Shown here piece after piece: positions 47,751-57,556 of a stretch of 64,000 nt of DNA. Position numbers and translations under genes: made by a program. Positions within the stretch are counted from its first letter, which is position 1, and each line of letters starts with the position of its first letter. This stretch comes from Apostichopus japonicus (taxonomy: Eukaryota > Echinodermata > Holothuroidea > Aspidochirotida > Stichopodidae), in NCBI RefSeq assembly GCF_037975245.1, contig NC_092577.1, forward strand, positions 11,722,013-11,786,012, given 5' to 3'. Below the pieces are notes generated by a model that was not told where the DNA came from, did no database searches, and saw only the letters and a program-made list of their open reading frames with translations.

Positions 47751-48481
47751 AGGTCTGGTTCACGGGACTCTGCAAATTTTAAAGAAATTAACCTACAATT
47801 GCTTTCTCTTGTAATTAAATTACTAATATGCGTTTACATTTGCAAAGTACTTTACGTTAAGTTAAACAATTTATTTTATTTGCTCTAGTTGCATTATGCC
47901 AAAAGTCATGGAAATTTGTGTTGGGAACTCAGTTCTTTCTCTGGGTGTAAATAACTTTATTTTGGCCAATATAGGGGATTCGTGGTCCGATGGACATAGG
48001 CAAACATCACCCATCTTCACGATGTCGAAATTGTTCACTTTTTTTATATTATTTGTAGTGTGCTTGACGGTAGAATTCCGGCAGACAGGACGTCTGCGCC
48101 AAGACGTAAATTATTAGCAATAAACGATGCAACGTTTCTTGACTGGTACTTTTAGCCGTGAATTCACGTCGTTAAGAATTCCGTGTAAGAACATTAAACG
48201 TTTCTATTGCAACCATGTCCTTCTTTTAGCAAATTCTTTTGCTTTATTGCAGTTGCGGTATTACTCGGCAACCCATTTGTTTTAAATACCGCAACTGTCC
48301 TGTGTGTAACACCAAATAATTAGGCGAATAAGTGGTGTAGGAGTATAATGTAAAAACTAAGTCAAGTATATAATAAGTAGAATAATTATGTGCATTTGAG
48401 AGAATATTGAAAGCTGTCACCTTAATTTTTCACAAACAACAAACAGTCTTCAAGGAATATACATATCCTTTTATATCAAAT

Positions 48482-48538
<57 letters not shown>

Positions 48539-49945
48539 GTCTAGATGAATAATAAGGCATATTACATGTGAATACCTAAGCACCGAAATCACATAAAGAG
48601 GACGTACCCCACAAAACAATTTGAGTAACACTTCATTATGAATATACACATTTAAGTGTCCCGATGTAAAGTTATTGATACAAAATGGCACAAAAGTGTT
48701 ATTGATATCACACACAGGTTAAATAATGGGTATCAAGGCATTATAGACATTTTATTCTTAATTAACATTATGCATATGAAGTACATTCTCACTGTTTTTT
48801 TGCCACTGATTGTGAATGTTTTTTTCACGATGTTATGGTAAGTTTACTTCAATAAGTTCTATTCAACCTTCAACATTTAATACTAAAAGGTATATAATAA
48901 TACTTTCACTTACTCGCATCTTTCCAAAATTATTAGTCTTTTCTGTTGATGCAAATCTTGCTTTGATTTTGTTTATCCCGTAAATATTGTACACACACCC
49001 ACAACAAACTGGCTAAACCCGTCACTGTCCCATGTACGTACAGTATGACTGTAGTTTCGTTTTATCGTCTCCTCTGCAACATTTGATGACTTTTAGTTTG
49101 CCCTCATAAAACTTTGATTCTATGCAACCCACGATATTTCTTTAACCAGATTGATGTGATGTTGACGTAGCCTAGAACACTTCAATTTTTCTGTCAATTA
49201 TGTTTCAAAATTGCCCACTTATGATCAACTCAAGGAAGGTACTTACATTCAAATTGGAATTATACTGCAGTGTAAATGTTCAGTTTTTACCAGAGTCATT
49301 CTGTTGAGATTCTATTAGAAATCACAATGCATCAAATTGCGGAAAACCGTTCTGCACCATTATGATTGAAGTGTTTTTAGTATGGCAGCTGCAGGAAGTA
49401 CAAACATAGACTCTAGTCTAGTAAATTCCATAGCTCGCTGCAATATAGAATACGGCCGTTACAATGGAACCTAATGTAGAGACTCCCAATGAAGCAATAC
49501 TTACTAGCCAATAATTGCATATATCGAACAAGTTATGTTTCAAATGGCCAATGGAAGACATTAAGGGATATATTCGAGTGAATGCTCACTTACCTAATTC
49601 TATCGTAAATATCTCAAACAGAGGTCGGTGTCAAAAGTAATGTGCTCCAAAACAAAATAGCTGCAAAAAAAAATTAAAATCATTTTATTAATATTTTTTC
49701 TCGAATATGAATAACCAGTATCCCGTTTAACATGATGCTATACTGTACTCTGTGTATGAGCAAGTATAGTACAATTCAATACGGCCTGTAGTGATGTATT
49801 ACAAAGTAATCACTGAGGTCACGATCTAAGTTATCAACATAGAGGGGAATTCCTGCAAATACAAAAGGGCGTGCCACGGATCAATGATTTTTTATAGTCT
49901 ATTTACCCATTGAATGGGAATTTTTACGTATTTTCGACGTGTTAA
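47751..49945. other. 5' flank of TRIM copy A
   Basis: The flank is conserved in part with 57557-63100 and presumably contains the promoter. A 13-bp inverted repeat (cagttgcggtatt at 48250-48262, reverse at 48285-48297) is present here but its left arm is not kept in copy B. A (TA)n run at 48485-48533 is specific to A. No other gene is recognised. Confidence 0.5.
48485..48533. repeat. (TA)n microsatellite, copy A only
   Basis: This is a pure AT run absent from the corresponding position of copy B (about 58540). Confidence 0.95.
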
Positions 49946-51732
49946 AAACCAACTATGGAGACAATTTTTTTTCTTCGGATTTTCCATTAATTTGGGAGTT
50001 TACATACCCATAATCGACATGTACCTCCGGAATGTCTGAAAACAGAGATTGACCCATAGGAGCCTCTGGTCACCGTGTGACGTCATCTTTGGTATACCGC
50101 GAAAACCAAACGCTGAAATAGGTACTGTTTATACACAGATAGCGAACTATTGTACTGTAGTTTACTTCCAATTTCAAGCGTTTGAAAAGCTGTTAGCTTA
50201 AAACAAGAACACATGAACGTAAACAAATAGTTTTAAGACAATTTTAAGGAGAAAATTAAGAAAAATGTGTGATTTTATTTGTAAAATTTCCACTCAAATG
50301 GCATCGTTTACATAGCAGAGTGTCAATAGGTACGTACGGTACAATATACTGTAGAAAATGCAAGCAGCTTGCCGATTCCGTAATACAATTTGATCGCAAG
50401 ATACCGCAAACTTAACAGAAGAATATACCTAAAAGATGACTCATGCGTGTTATGTCACGGGAAAATGGTTTACGTTACTGTCAACGAATTACCCAAAAAA
50501 CACTAAACATAATCGAACAACTACGAGAAGACGCAGGCCTGAATCGACCAGGGTAGCATATACATGACTAAGTTTCAGCTGAACACAGTATTTAATCGTT
50601 TTAATATCCAAAAGTACAAACACAGAAATAGTATCCTGTCAATAAACCAAGTTAAGCAGTGGAATATCCAAATCCACGTTTCTCGTTCAATCCTGGGTGA
50701 AATACTACCGTGACTCTGTGTAATTCCATAGAGTTAGGGTCTAGTTGAAACAGGCCTTGACTAGTAACATCCCACAATCACAAGACAGTCACTAACGAAA
50801 TCAAACGTCCGATCGCTATATAGTACCGTTTTTATTCAACTCCTTGGACCATCAGATGCCGGAATGAACATAACGGACAATATAACACATGTATCACGAA
50901 TCACGATACTGGAATACAACAAATGAAATAGATAAATGCGATGAAATCCTAACATGACTATTTACACATACTGTGAGCCAACCCCTGCGTGGGGTTGTTA
51001 CTCACTACATGTACTGTACTAACATTGCTACCCTATAGGCACGGTATAAACACGGTCATCTCAACCAGTAAATATTATATTGTCAACTGCGTGATATAAT
51101 GTGTTAATGAAAGGACGTCCAGGGCGTGTTTACGAGGAGACTTGAAAGGGTCAATTTCACATCAGTTATGTCCTCCATAGCTGTCGAAAGTATATAAGTT
51201 TCGCAGAATGAAGCATTTGCAGCATACACAGAGGTAGGGTCATGCATGTGGACTCATGAGCATGAAATACTCCGGGTGCTGAACAACCTTTCCGCGTGGA
51301 TCGCAAATAATTGATCCAAAGTCTACGGCGTTTTACGTCGGTTCTTCTACTCGGAAAGCTAAAAAGCTGATGCTTTTGTTGGCTGAGGTCTAACCGCAAC
51401 CCCCAACAACACAGAATTGTGGCATTTCGGGGAAAAGGGAGTAATATCGTTGACGTTTTGGCAGCTCAAGTAAACAACTTTACACACTAACAGTATTGTT
51501 CTGAGTGCGGTATACCAAAGATGACGTGACTTGGTCACCCGATGTCTTAGGAATGTTTCAGGTATGTCTGAAATAGGTTTCCTTAAAAGCTGACTTTTCT
51601 TCCCATTTTTCACGTATTTAACGTCCGAAATTGGTAAAGTTCATTACAACAATGTAATTGGAGTCAGTTAGGGATTACTTACATGCAAAATGGTGGGATT
51701 TATGTCCATCGAAAAATCTTCATAGTTGGTGT
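49946..51732. mobile_element. TTAA-target DNA transposon (probably Kolobok-like), present in copy A only
   Basis: The element is flanked by TTAA at 49942-49945 and 51733-51736. The terminal inverted repeats are aaaccaactatggag and, reversed from the right, acaccaactatgaag. In copy B the same flanks are contiguous (cgacgtgctaaatgttc, about 63093-63109), giving the empty site. It is 1787 bp long with no intact protein. A THAP-like remnant on the minus strand fits the Kolobok group, which uses TTAA and often encodes THAP domains. Confidence 0.8.
51190..51425 (-). pseudogene. THAP-like zinc-finger remnant inside the TTAA element
   Basis: From an ATG at 51425-51423 the minus strand reads MPQFCVVGGCG and then a stop. 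In a shifted frame it continues FSFPSRRTDVKRRRLWINYL. A C-x4-C start, an FP and a downstream W followed by basic residues are the pattern of a THAP domain N-terminal half. The expected C-x2-H end is not clear. It is broken by one stop and at least one frameshift. This is motif recognition by eye only. Confidence 0.45.
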
Positions 51733-52330
51733 TTAAATGTTTATTTCAGTTTGGAAAAGTGATGTTCTGTAAAGAAGTAAGATTGGTTAACATTTAAGAA
51801 GTTTTATGACTTAAACACAAACTGACTGTTTACCAAATTCCGACAGTTGAACATTTCCACCAAAGGATTGGGTTTGCCTTCTTTGCAGATTAATAGTTGC
51901 AAAATGATTATCTTGTTCAGTTATGCGTAGATGCTGTATGATTATGTATAATTAACCAAGATATAACATTATAATTCTGCTTAACTTCTGAAAACATTCG
52001 ACGCCCAAAGCAGGCTGAGTGAGATCATAAATAACTAGTCTGCAAAAATTCGTCAGTCGGGGAGGGGGACGGTTCAGTTGGGTGATATTTGCATTGCTAC
52101 CGGGGAAAAAATAGGACTATTAATACGTAATTACCTTCCCTCCCACCTTTTTTTGAAACCTCAAAATATTTATAAGCAAAACGATGCGTTCAGGGCTAAT
52201 TGTATAGACATAACTTATAGTCTCAACATGCCTCAGAATGCACCATTTTGACGTATAAATTTCCATTTTCTTTCCGGTACTCAACATAAAGATCATGTTA
52301 GTAAGTTCAGTAGTGTGAAACCAGTGCATG

Positions 52331-54828
52331 TGATATTGAAAGCTAAGTTCAAGTTGTCCGCTCAAAGTTGATGTCATTGGATGTCTTAGTTTAATAGAAT
52401 CATACTTCCATCACATGATTAACATGTTCCCTTTAATAATATTTCCTTTTTTGTTCCATTGATGTTCGCATACTTAAATTCTCCTAGTATGTTCATCTGT
52501 TGCATTGTCAAGGGTATTTGTACTAAATCACATTTTGTAATAATAGTTGTCATGCAAGCTTCTTCAATCAAATTATGTGTGATCGCGGATTTTAAAGATC
52601 AGCATGTATACATTCATTACCTTTCCATGTTCTTCCATTTCTTTAACTACTTTTGTGACAAATGTGACTTAAAAGTGTCTTTGTTAGTAGAATTATCCAC
52701 TAGAAGAAAAGGTTGTGATACTATAGACAAGGTATGTCAATGTATATGTTTATAATTTAGTTCTGAACGTTAGCCCAGCAGATAGATGATGTGATACAAG
52801 CAATAAGTTAAATTTTCTTTGATTTATACCAGAGATATATCTTACGATCATGGCCCTGTGCACAACATATATGAACGAACAGCTTCACTTGTAGAAACAT
52901 GTAGTTATATTTCGATATATGCTATCATAAATATAATGGTATTCCTACATGAGGGAATTCCTCTTAATTCTGCATTTTCAGCTTCAAATGTAATACTTTT
53001 CAGAACAGCATCTTCAGAAGAATTTCTTACAATGCCCTATTAAATACCTGGATGAATATATTTTCATTTGGCTGATTCTCAATAAATTACAGATCTCAGC
53101 AAATACAAGAACTGTTTTTTTTCTGATATCTTTTCCACAGTGTGTAAATTGTCAGATTTGTGGCTATTCAAGGGAACAAGCTGGGCAATAAATAACAAAA
53201 TAATTATAAAAATTGTTAAATCTATGCTGTGTAAATGCTCGTTTTCAGTACGTCAGGTATACTACACAATATAATGTAATTTTCTACCCCAATTACATGT
53301 AAACGTTTACCAATCCGTGGTTAGGTAAAATTAACTTAGGTGATTTTGGAGTTCCTATGTTTCTTGTGGTTAAGTAATATTTTACTTAACCTGCATCTTT
53401 TGTTTTATGAGTGCATGCGTACATTTATACACAACATCTTGTTCATGTACATAAGAACGGAAGTCATTATGTAACTGTAATTTCCCCTTATAACTGACCA
53501 CTTAACATTTTCTAGCATTTATGCAATACCCGAAAAATGTTGAAGAGAAAGTTTAAATCCACCTAAGAATTATTGTATTTTCTTCGACTTTTACCCAATC
53601 TGACATTTGCATCAATAAAGCGATATCGTGGGTATAGTCAAATACCAGTGGATAATATTTAACCAAGTGGTATGGTAGTTTGTAAAGTATCCTAATCCCA
53701 GAACAGTTACTCCAAAATACCCACATAATACAGTTATAGGCCTACATTAGTTTTCCTGACGATAGAAATGGGTGGTTCCTCTCAGTGTTATTAGAGTGTA
53801 ACTTACCGATAGTTGTATTTGTTCATTCAAACCGCTCCTCCGGACACCTGAGGCTGCTGTCGTCGAACTAATTGTAGTAAACGTCAGTATATCAAGTTAA
53901 TTTAAACGTTTTGTTTCATTTTCCCCTCTAATATTAGCAGAAATTGGTCCAATATCCATTCTACGTTGAAAGGAAAATGGCGTGTACTGTGACATACATA
54001 TAGCTCGTTGTCACGTTATGGATTTATCAATTTGAGTTAGTTAGACTTTGATCCTGTAAAGTATATGAAGTTACACGCTTTGTAAATAAACTATTTTTTG
54101 CATCAGTAGCAGTTTTTGTAAGTTAAAATTCATCACGAAATATCTGAAATATCTGAATATCTGAAACCATATCGTACTTTCCATAGTTGAAGGATGAATA
54201 ATAACGACCATTATTGCTTTCTTATGTAATGGGTGCAATACTAACAAATGAACGGTCTTGTCGACATCATACACATAATAGTGGTTGTGAGGGTTATTGT
54301 GAGGGTTATTGAATTGGTGCAGTGAAATGATTGCCTCACGAACTATCCATTCAACCAACATTATTCCACTACAGCACTATCACTTAAAACTCTCATATCC
54401 AAGTAGGACTTTCTATCGATACTTCCTTAAATGTGATAATAACATACATAACAGTGGATGAAGTTACCTATACCTTGATCTGTCTAGATTTGCTTTAGAA
54501 AACGACACTATGAATTCCATATGTTGACATTTTCCAATGTGATAAAAAGTCATTATAAGGCATTTAAAAATGAGCAGAAGATACATAAGATAAACTTAAC
54601 ATTTCCACTAGTTGGTATCGATTCTCCAATTAATACATCTATCCATGCTGCATTTTTTTTGAAATCTCAAAATAACACAAAATCAATTGTTGCGATATTA
54701 TCAGTTATTATCAATTAAAGACATCGTTTTTTCTGTAACAAATCACTACATATTACATAACGTCCTTTATCGTAGGGTATAGTCCATTTAAAGTGCTTTA
54801 ACACAGTAAAAAGCGGATCGTGCTTTAA
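52331..54828. other. Unique DNA between the two duplicated blocks, no gene recognised
   Basis: Short frames up to about 98 codons have no recognisable domains and are AT-rich. A small tandem of gtgagggttatt occurs near 54290. Confidence 0.5.
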
Positions 54829-54963
54829 ATCGGTAGCATGTGCTATTAGAATTACAGTAAGTACTGAGGATGTGTAATCCCAACAAATCCAGTTTGATTC
54901 ATTTTGTTTTGATTACACATATCCTCAGTTCTTACTGTAATCCTAATAGCACATGCTACCGAT
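54829..54963. repeat. Large near-perfect inverted repeat (hairpin), 51-53-bp arms
   Basis: The left arm 54829-54879 begins atcggtagcatgtgctatta and pairs with 54911-54963, with two mismatches and one 2-base bulge around a loop of about 31 bases. It may be a palindromic MITE or a source of a hairpin RNA. No flanking duplication was identified and it does not occur elsewhere in the window. Confidence 0.92.
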
Positions 54964-55375
54964 GTATAATATTTATAAGCAAGAGCCAGTTTTAACTGTG
55001 GCACAAAACTTAACAATTTACAGTAGTTACTGTAATCTCTGTGTTAATCGGTTGAACAGGCACAGTAACTAACAATTGTCTTCTTAAGTACTAGTTTACG
55101 AAAACAAGATTCTGGTTAACAGAATGCAGTGATCGACCACATTCACACGGATGCCAGAAAAAAAAGGCCAGATTAAAATATTTTTTTTACACGAATTGAT
55201 CAATTGACTGACTGGAACCAGTGAGTAAAGTATAATTTATATTAATGTTGTTTTTTGGAGATTATGTGACTGCGAGAATGAAACAACATATAACTAATAT
55301 TACTCGATGAATACATTTCTGTTTTAAGGGTGAGTGCACCTTACTAGGTTGTTTAACTATACGTTGTAATATTTC

Positions 55376-57556
55376 CTACGTATTAGTCACTATTAGACCG
55401 TACGTGTACAGTTTCCCCGAAGAACCTGTTGCAATTACTAGTTTTTCCGCCCCATCTTCTTCTTCTAATGATGTCACACATCGAATGTTCTCATCTACTA
55501 TTCTTGTCGTGAGTATCTGTCGGCCATCCTGACTGTACTGCATTAGGAGACCTCTCTCAGGACGATCGACGTCTCCAACCCATAACATGTAGATGAACTC
55601 GTGCTTGTCTGTGCAGACACTGTAAGGACTCCATCGATCGAGATCTGGTTTGGTGAATTCATACATCAGCTTACACTCCGATTCCTCCATGGTGACTGCA
55701 TATGCTCTATCACACAAGTTGCCACAGACCAGGAGACTACCTCTATGTACAGAGATATCATGCGGTGCATCAATTACATCTGGTAGGGTAAACATGTAAC
55801 TGTACTTCATTTTATCAGTAAATACAAAAACATCTCTACTGTCAGTACCAACAATAATGTAATTTTTCACAGGGTCAGTAGTTACACAACTCACATACTG
55901 ATCAGATGACCACCTTGTAAAGACGTCACCAATGTTCTTCTTGCTATATGCACCATCACGTACATCGTAAATTCCGATGTCAGACTTACAAACTGTTATA
56001 ACTTTGAACTTTGATAAAGAACAGCAATAACGCCATGCAAAGGATTTGCCCATATTACTGATCTTATCCTGTCGCTTTTTCTCTCCTTTCCTGTTGACGA
56101 CAGTGATGTGTGAGTACAATTTAGATGCCATACCAGTTATGACGAAATTACCATCTCCGCTGCTGGCAATATTATTGATCGACCAATCCTTAGCTTCGAT
56201 TCCTACGATATCAAAAACTGACTCTTCGTGCTGAGCAATCGTGACGCTCTCTTTACTAGCCTTCATTCTACCACTGATAAAGCAATCCGGTAAGGAGTTA
56301 AACTCTGGAAATTCCTTTTTCATCTCTACCATCAGAGGTTCACAGGCTGCTCTAATATCAGGGATATACTGAGCGTCTGTCCAATCATCTTTAGAAGCAA
56401 GAATAGATGAGGTCGTTGCTGTAAGGTTCTCGCATCTTTGAATAATCTTGTCACAATAATCTGACATTTCTTTCAATTCATCTTGTTTTTGCTTTACAGG
56501 CAAGTCTTTGGTAGTTATTGAATCCTTTAAGCTACCAAGATTGCTAAGGAGTGCGCCCTCAGTTTTATCACATTTCTGATTGAACGCTTCGTATTCGTCG
56601 TCGTACTGTCTTTTCACATTTTTCCTAATTTTATCATATTTCTCTCTTACTTGGCTTAATTCCTTTTCCAAATTAATAGTAATCTGACCGTCTTTATCTC
56701 TTTTTCTTCTTTCTATGTCTTCTAAGCCTTTTTTTCGTTCTTTAGTACATTCGTCGAGTTTCTTTTTAATCTTCTGTATCTTTTCTTTGTGCTTATCCAT
56801 CACCTTTTTTGTCTTTTTCTCGGCATTTTCGTTCAGCTTCTGCGTGGTAGTTTGAATTTTGCTTCTTAAGTCGGTAAGTTTGTTTTTGTGTTTGTTAAGT
56901 TCCTCAAGTTTTGGTGTCAAAAGTTCTCTTTCAGAAGTTGCTAGTACGGATACGTCTTGTAGGTTATGACCTTTGTGTTTACTATATATGCAGACTATGC
57001 ATACCGGTACATGTCGGCACGTACAGCAACATAACTTTGCCTCTTTTGTCTCGTGTATGTGGCACCTGGGATCTTCCGTAAGTGTCGTTATTTTCTCCAG
57101 TGTAAGGTTCCTGACCTCTATATTATCCAATTTCAGAATATGAGTTTGGTGTTCTGTGAACATTTTATTGTTCACGTGAACCATGTAACATGGGTCACAT
57201 AAGAAGTCTCTACACTTAAAGCAGTATGCAAACACTTTTGTATTTTCTGAACAACTCACATATTGTTTGACGTTTTCATTTTCAAACAATTTTTGCAAGT
57301 TTACAAACTCGAGCATAATCTTCATTTGAAAATCGGTCTTGAAATCATCTACTCCATTTTCTGGTATAATATTATCCTGTTGACATAATGGACATTTAAC
57401 CGTCCCATCTTGGCTGGCTTGAATAACTGTATTTAAGCAATCCCTGCAATATCGATGAAGACATGGTAACATCTTTGGTTCTTTAAATTGCTTCAAACAA
57501 ACAGAACACAGAAAGAAGTTCTCTGCCAGGTCTTTGAGAGGAAATGTCGAAGCCAT
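55376..57556 (-). CDS. TRIM copy B: intact TRIM-family E3 ligase, 726 aa
   Basis: The open reading frame is complete. The RING has C17, C20, C32, H34, C37, C40, C55 and C58. Residues of B-box 1 (FAYCFKCRDFLCDPC) and B-box 2 (CHIHETKEAKLCCCTC, then CIVCIYSKHKGH) follow, although the first B-box 1 pair reads YVSC where copy A has CVSC, so one zinc ligand (Cys to Tyr) appears lost. A long lysine/glutamate-rich coiled coil spans about 205-400, and a C-terminal propeller contains DIGIYDVRDGAYSKKN and VGTDSRDVFVFTD. It is closely related to copy A (45568-47750) and more distantly to 31759-33966. A 5'UTR acceptor (exon from 57575) is conserved with copy A. Function is inferred from the family; no substrate is known. 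Confidence 0.92.
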   Translation of the reverse strand: MASTFPLKDLAENFFLCSVCLKQFKEPKMLPCLHRYCRDCLNTVIQASQDGTVKCPLCQQDNIIPENGVDDFKTDFQMKIMLEFVNLQKLFENENVKQYVSCSENTKVFAYCFKCRDFLCDPCYMVHVNNKMFTEHQTHILKLDNIEVRNLTLEKITTLTEDPRCHIHETKEAKLCCCTCRHVPVCIVCIYSKHKGHNLQDVSVLATSERELLTPKLEELNKHKNKLTDLRSKIQTTTQKLNENAEKKTKKVMDKHKEKIQKIKKKLDECTKERKKGLEDIERRKRDKDGQITINLEKELSQVREKYDKIRKNVKRQYDDEYEAFNQKCDKTEGALLSNLGSLKDSITTKDLPVKQKQDELKEMSDYCDKIIQRCENLTATTSSILASKDDWTDAQYIPDIRAACEPLMVEMKKEFPEFNSLPDCFISGRMKASKESVTIAQHEESVFDIVGIEAKDWSINNIASSGDGNFVITGMASKLYSHITVVNRKGEKKRQDKISNMGKSFAWRYCCSLSKFKVITVCKSDIGIYDVRDGAYSKKNIGDVFTRWSSDQYVSCVTTDPVKNYIIVGTDSRDVFVFTDKMKYSYMFTLPDVIDAPHDISVHRGSLLVCGNLCDRAYAVTMEESECKLMYEFTKPDLDRWSPYSVCTDKHEFIYMLWVGDVDRPERGLLMQYSQDGRQILTTRIVDENIRCVTSLEEEDGAEKLVIATGSSGKLYTYGLIVTNT

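Larger units (their letters stand above)
45348..52330. repeat. Segmental duplication, copy A
   Basis: It contains TRIM copy A, its 3' spacer and about 4.6 kb of 5' flank. It matches copy B (about 55215-63700) in the same order and orientation. Matches include 48250-48390 with 58315-58440, 48900-49010 with 60000-60120, 49380-49470 with 62515-62600, 49865-49945 with 63020-63100, 51740-51920 with 63110-63290 and 52050-52300 with 63420-63690. Divergence is moderate, so the duplication is not very recent. Confidence 0.88.

Noticed and set aside
48250-48297. 13-bp inverted repeat upstream of TRIM copy A as a conserved regulatory hairpin
   Set aside because: The left arm is not conserved in the paralogous flank at about 58315, so there is no support for function.
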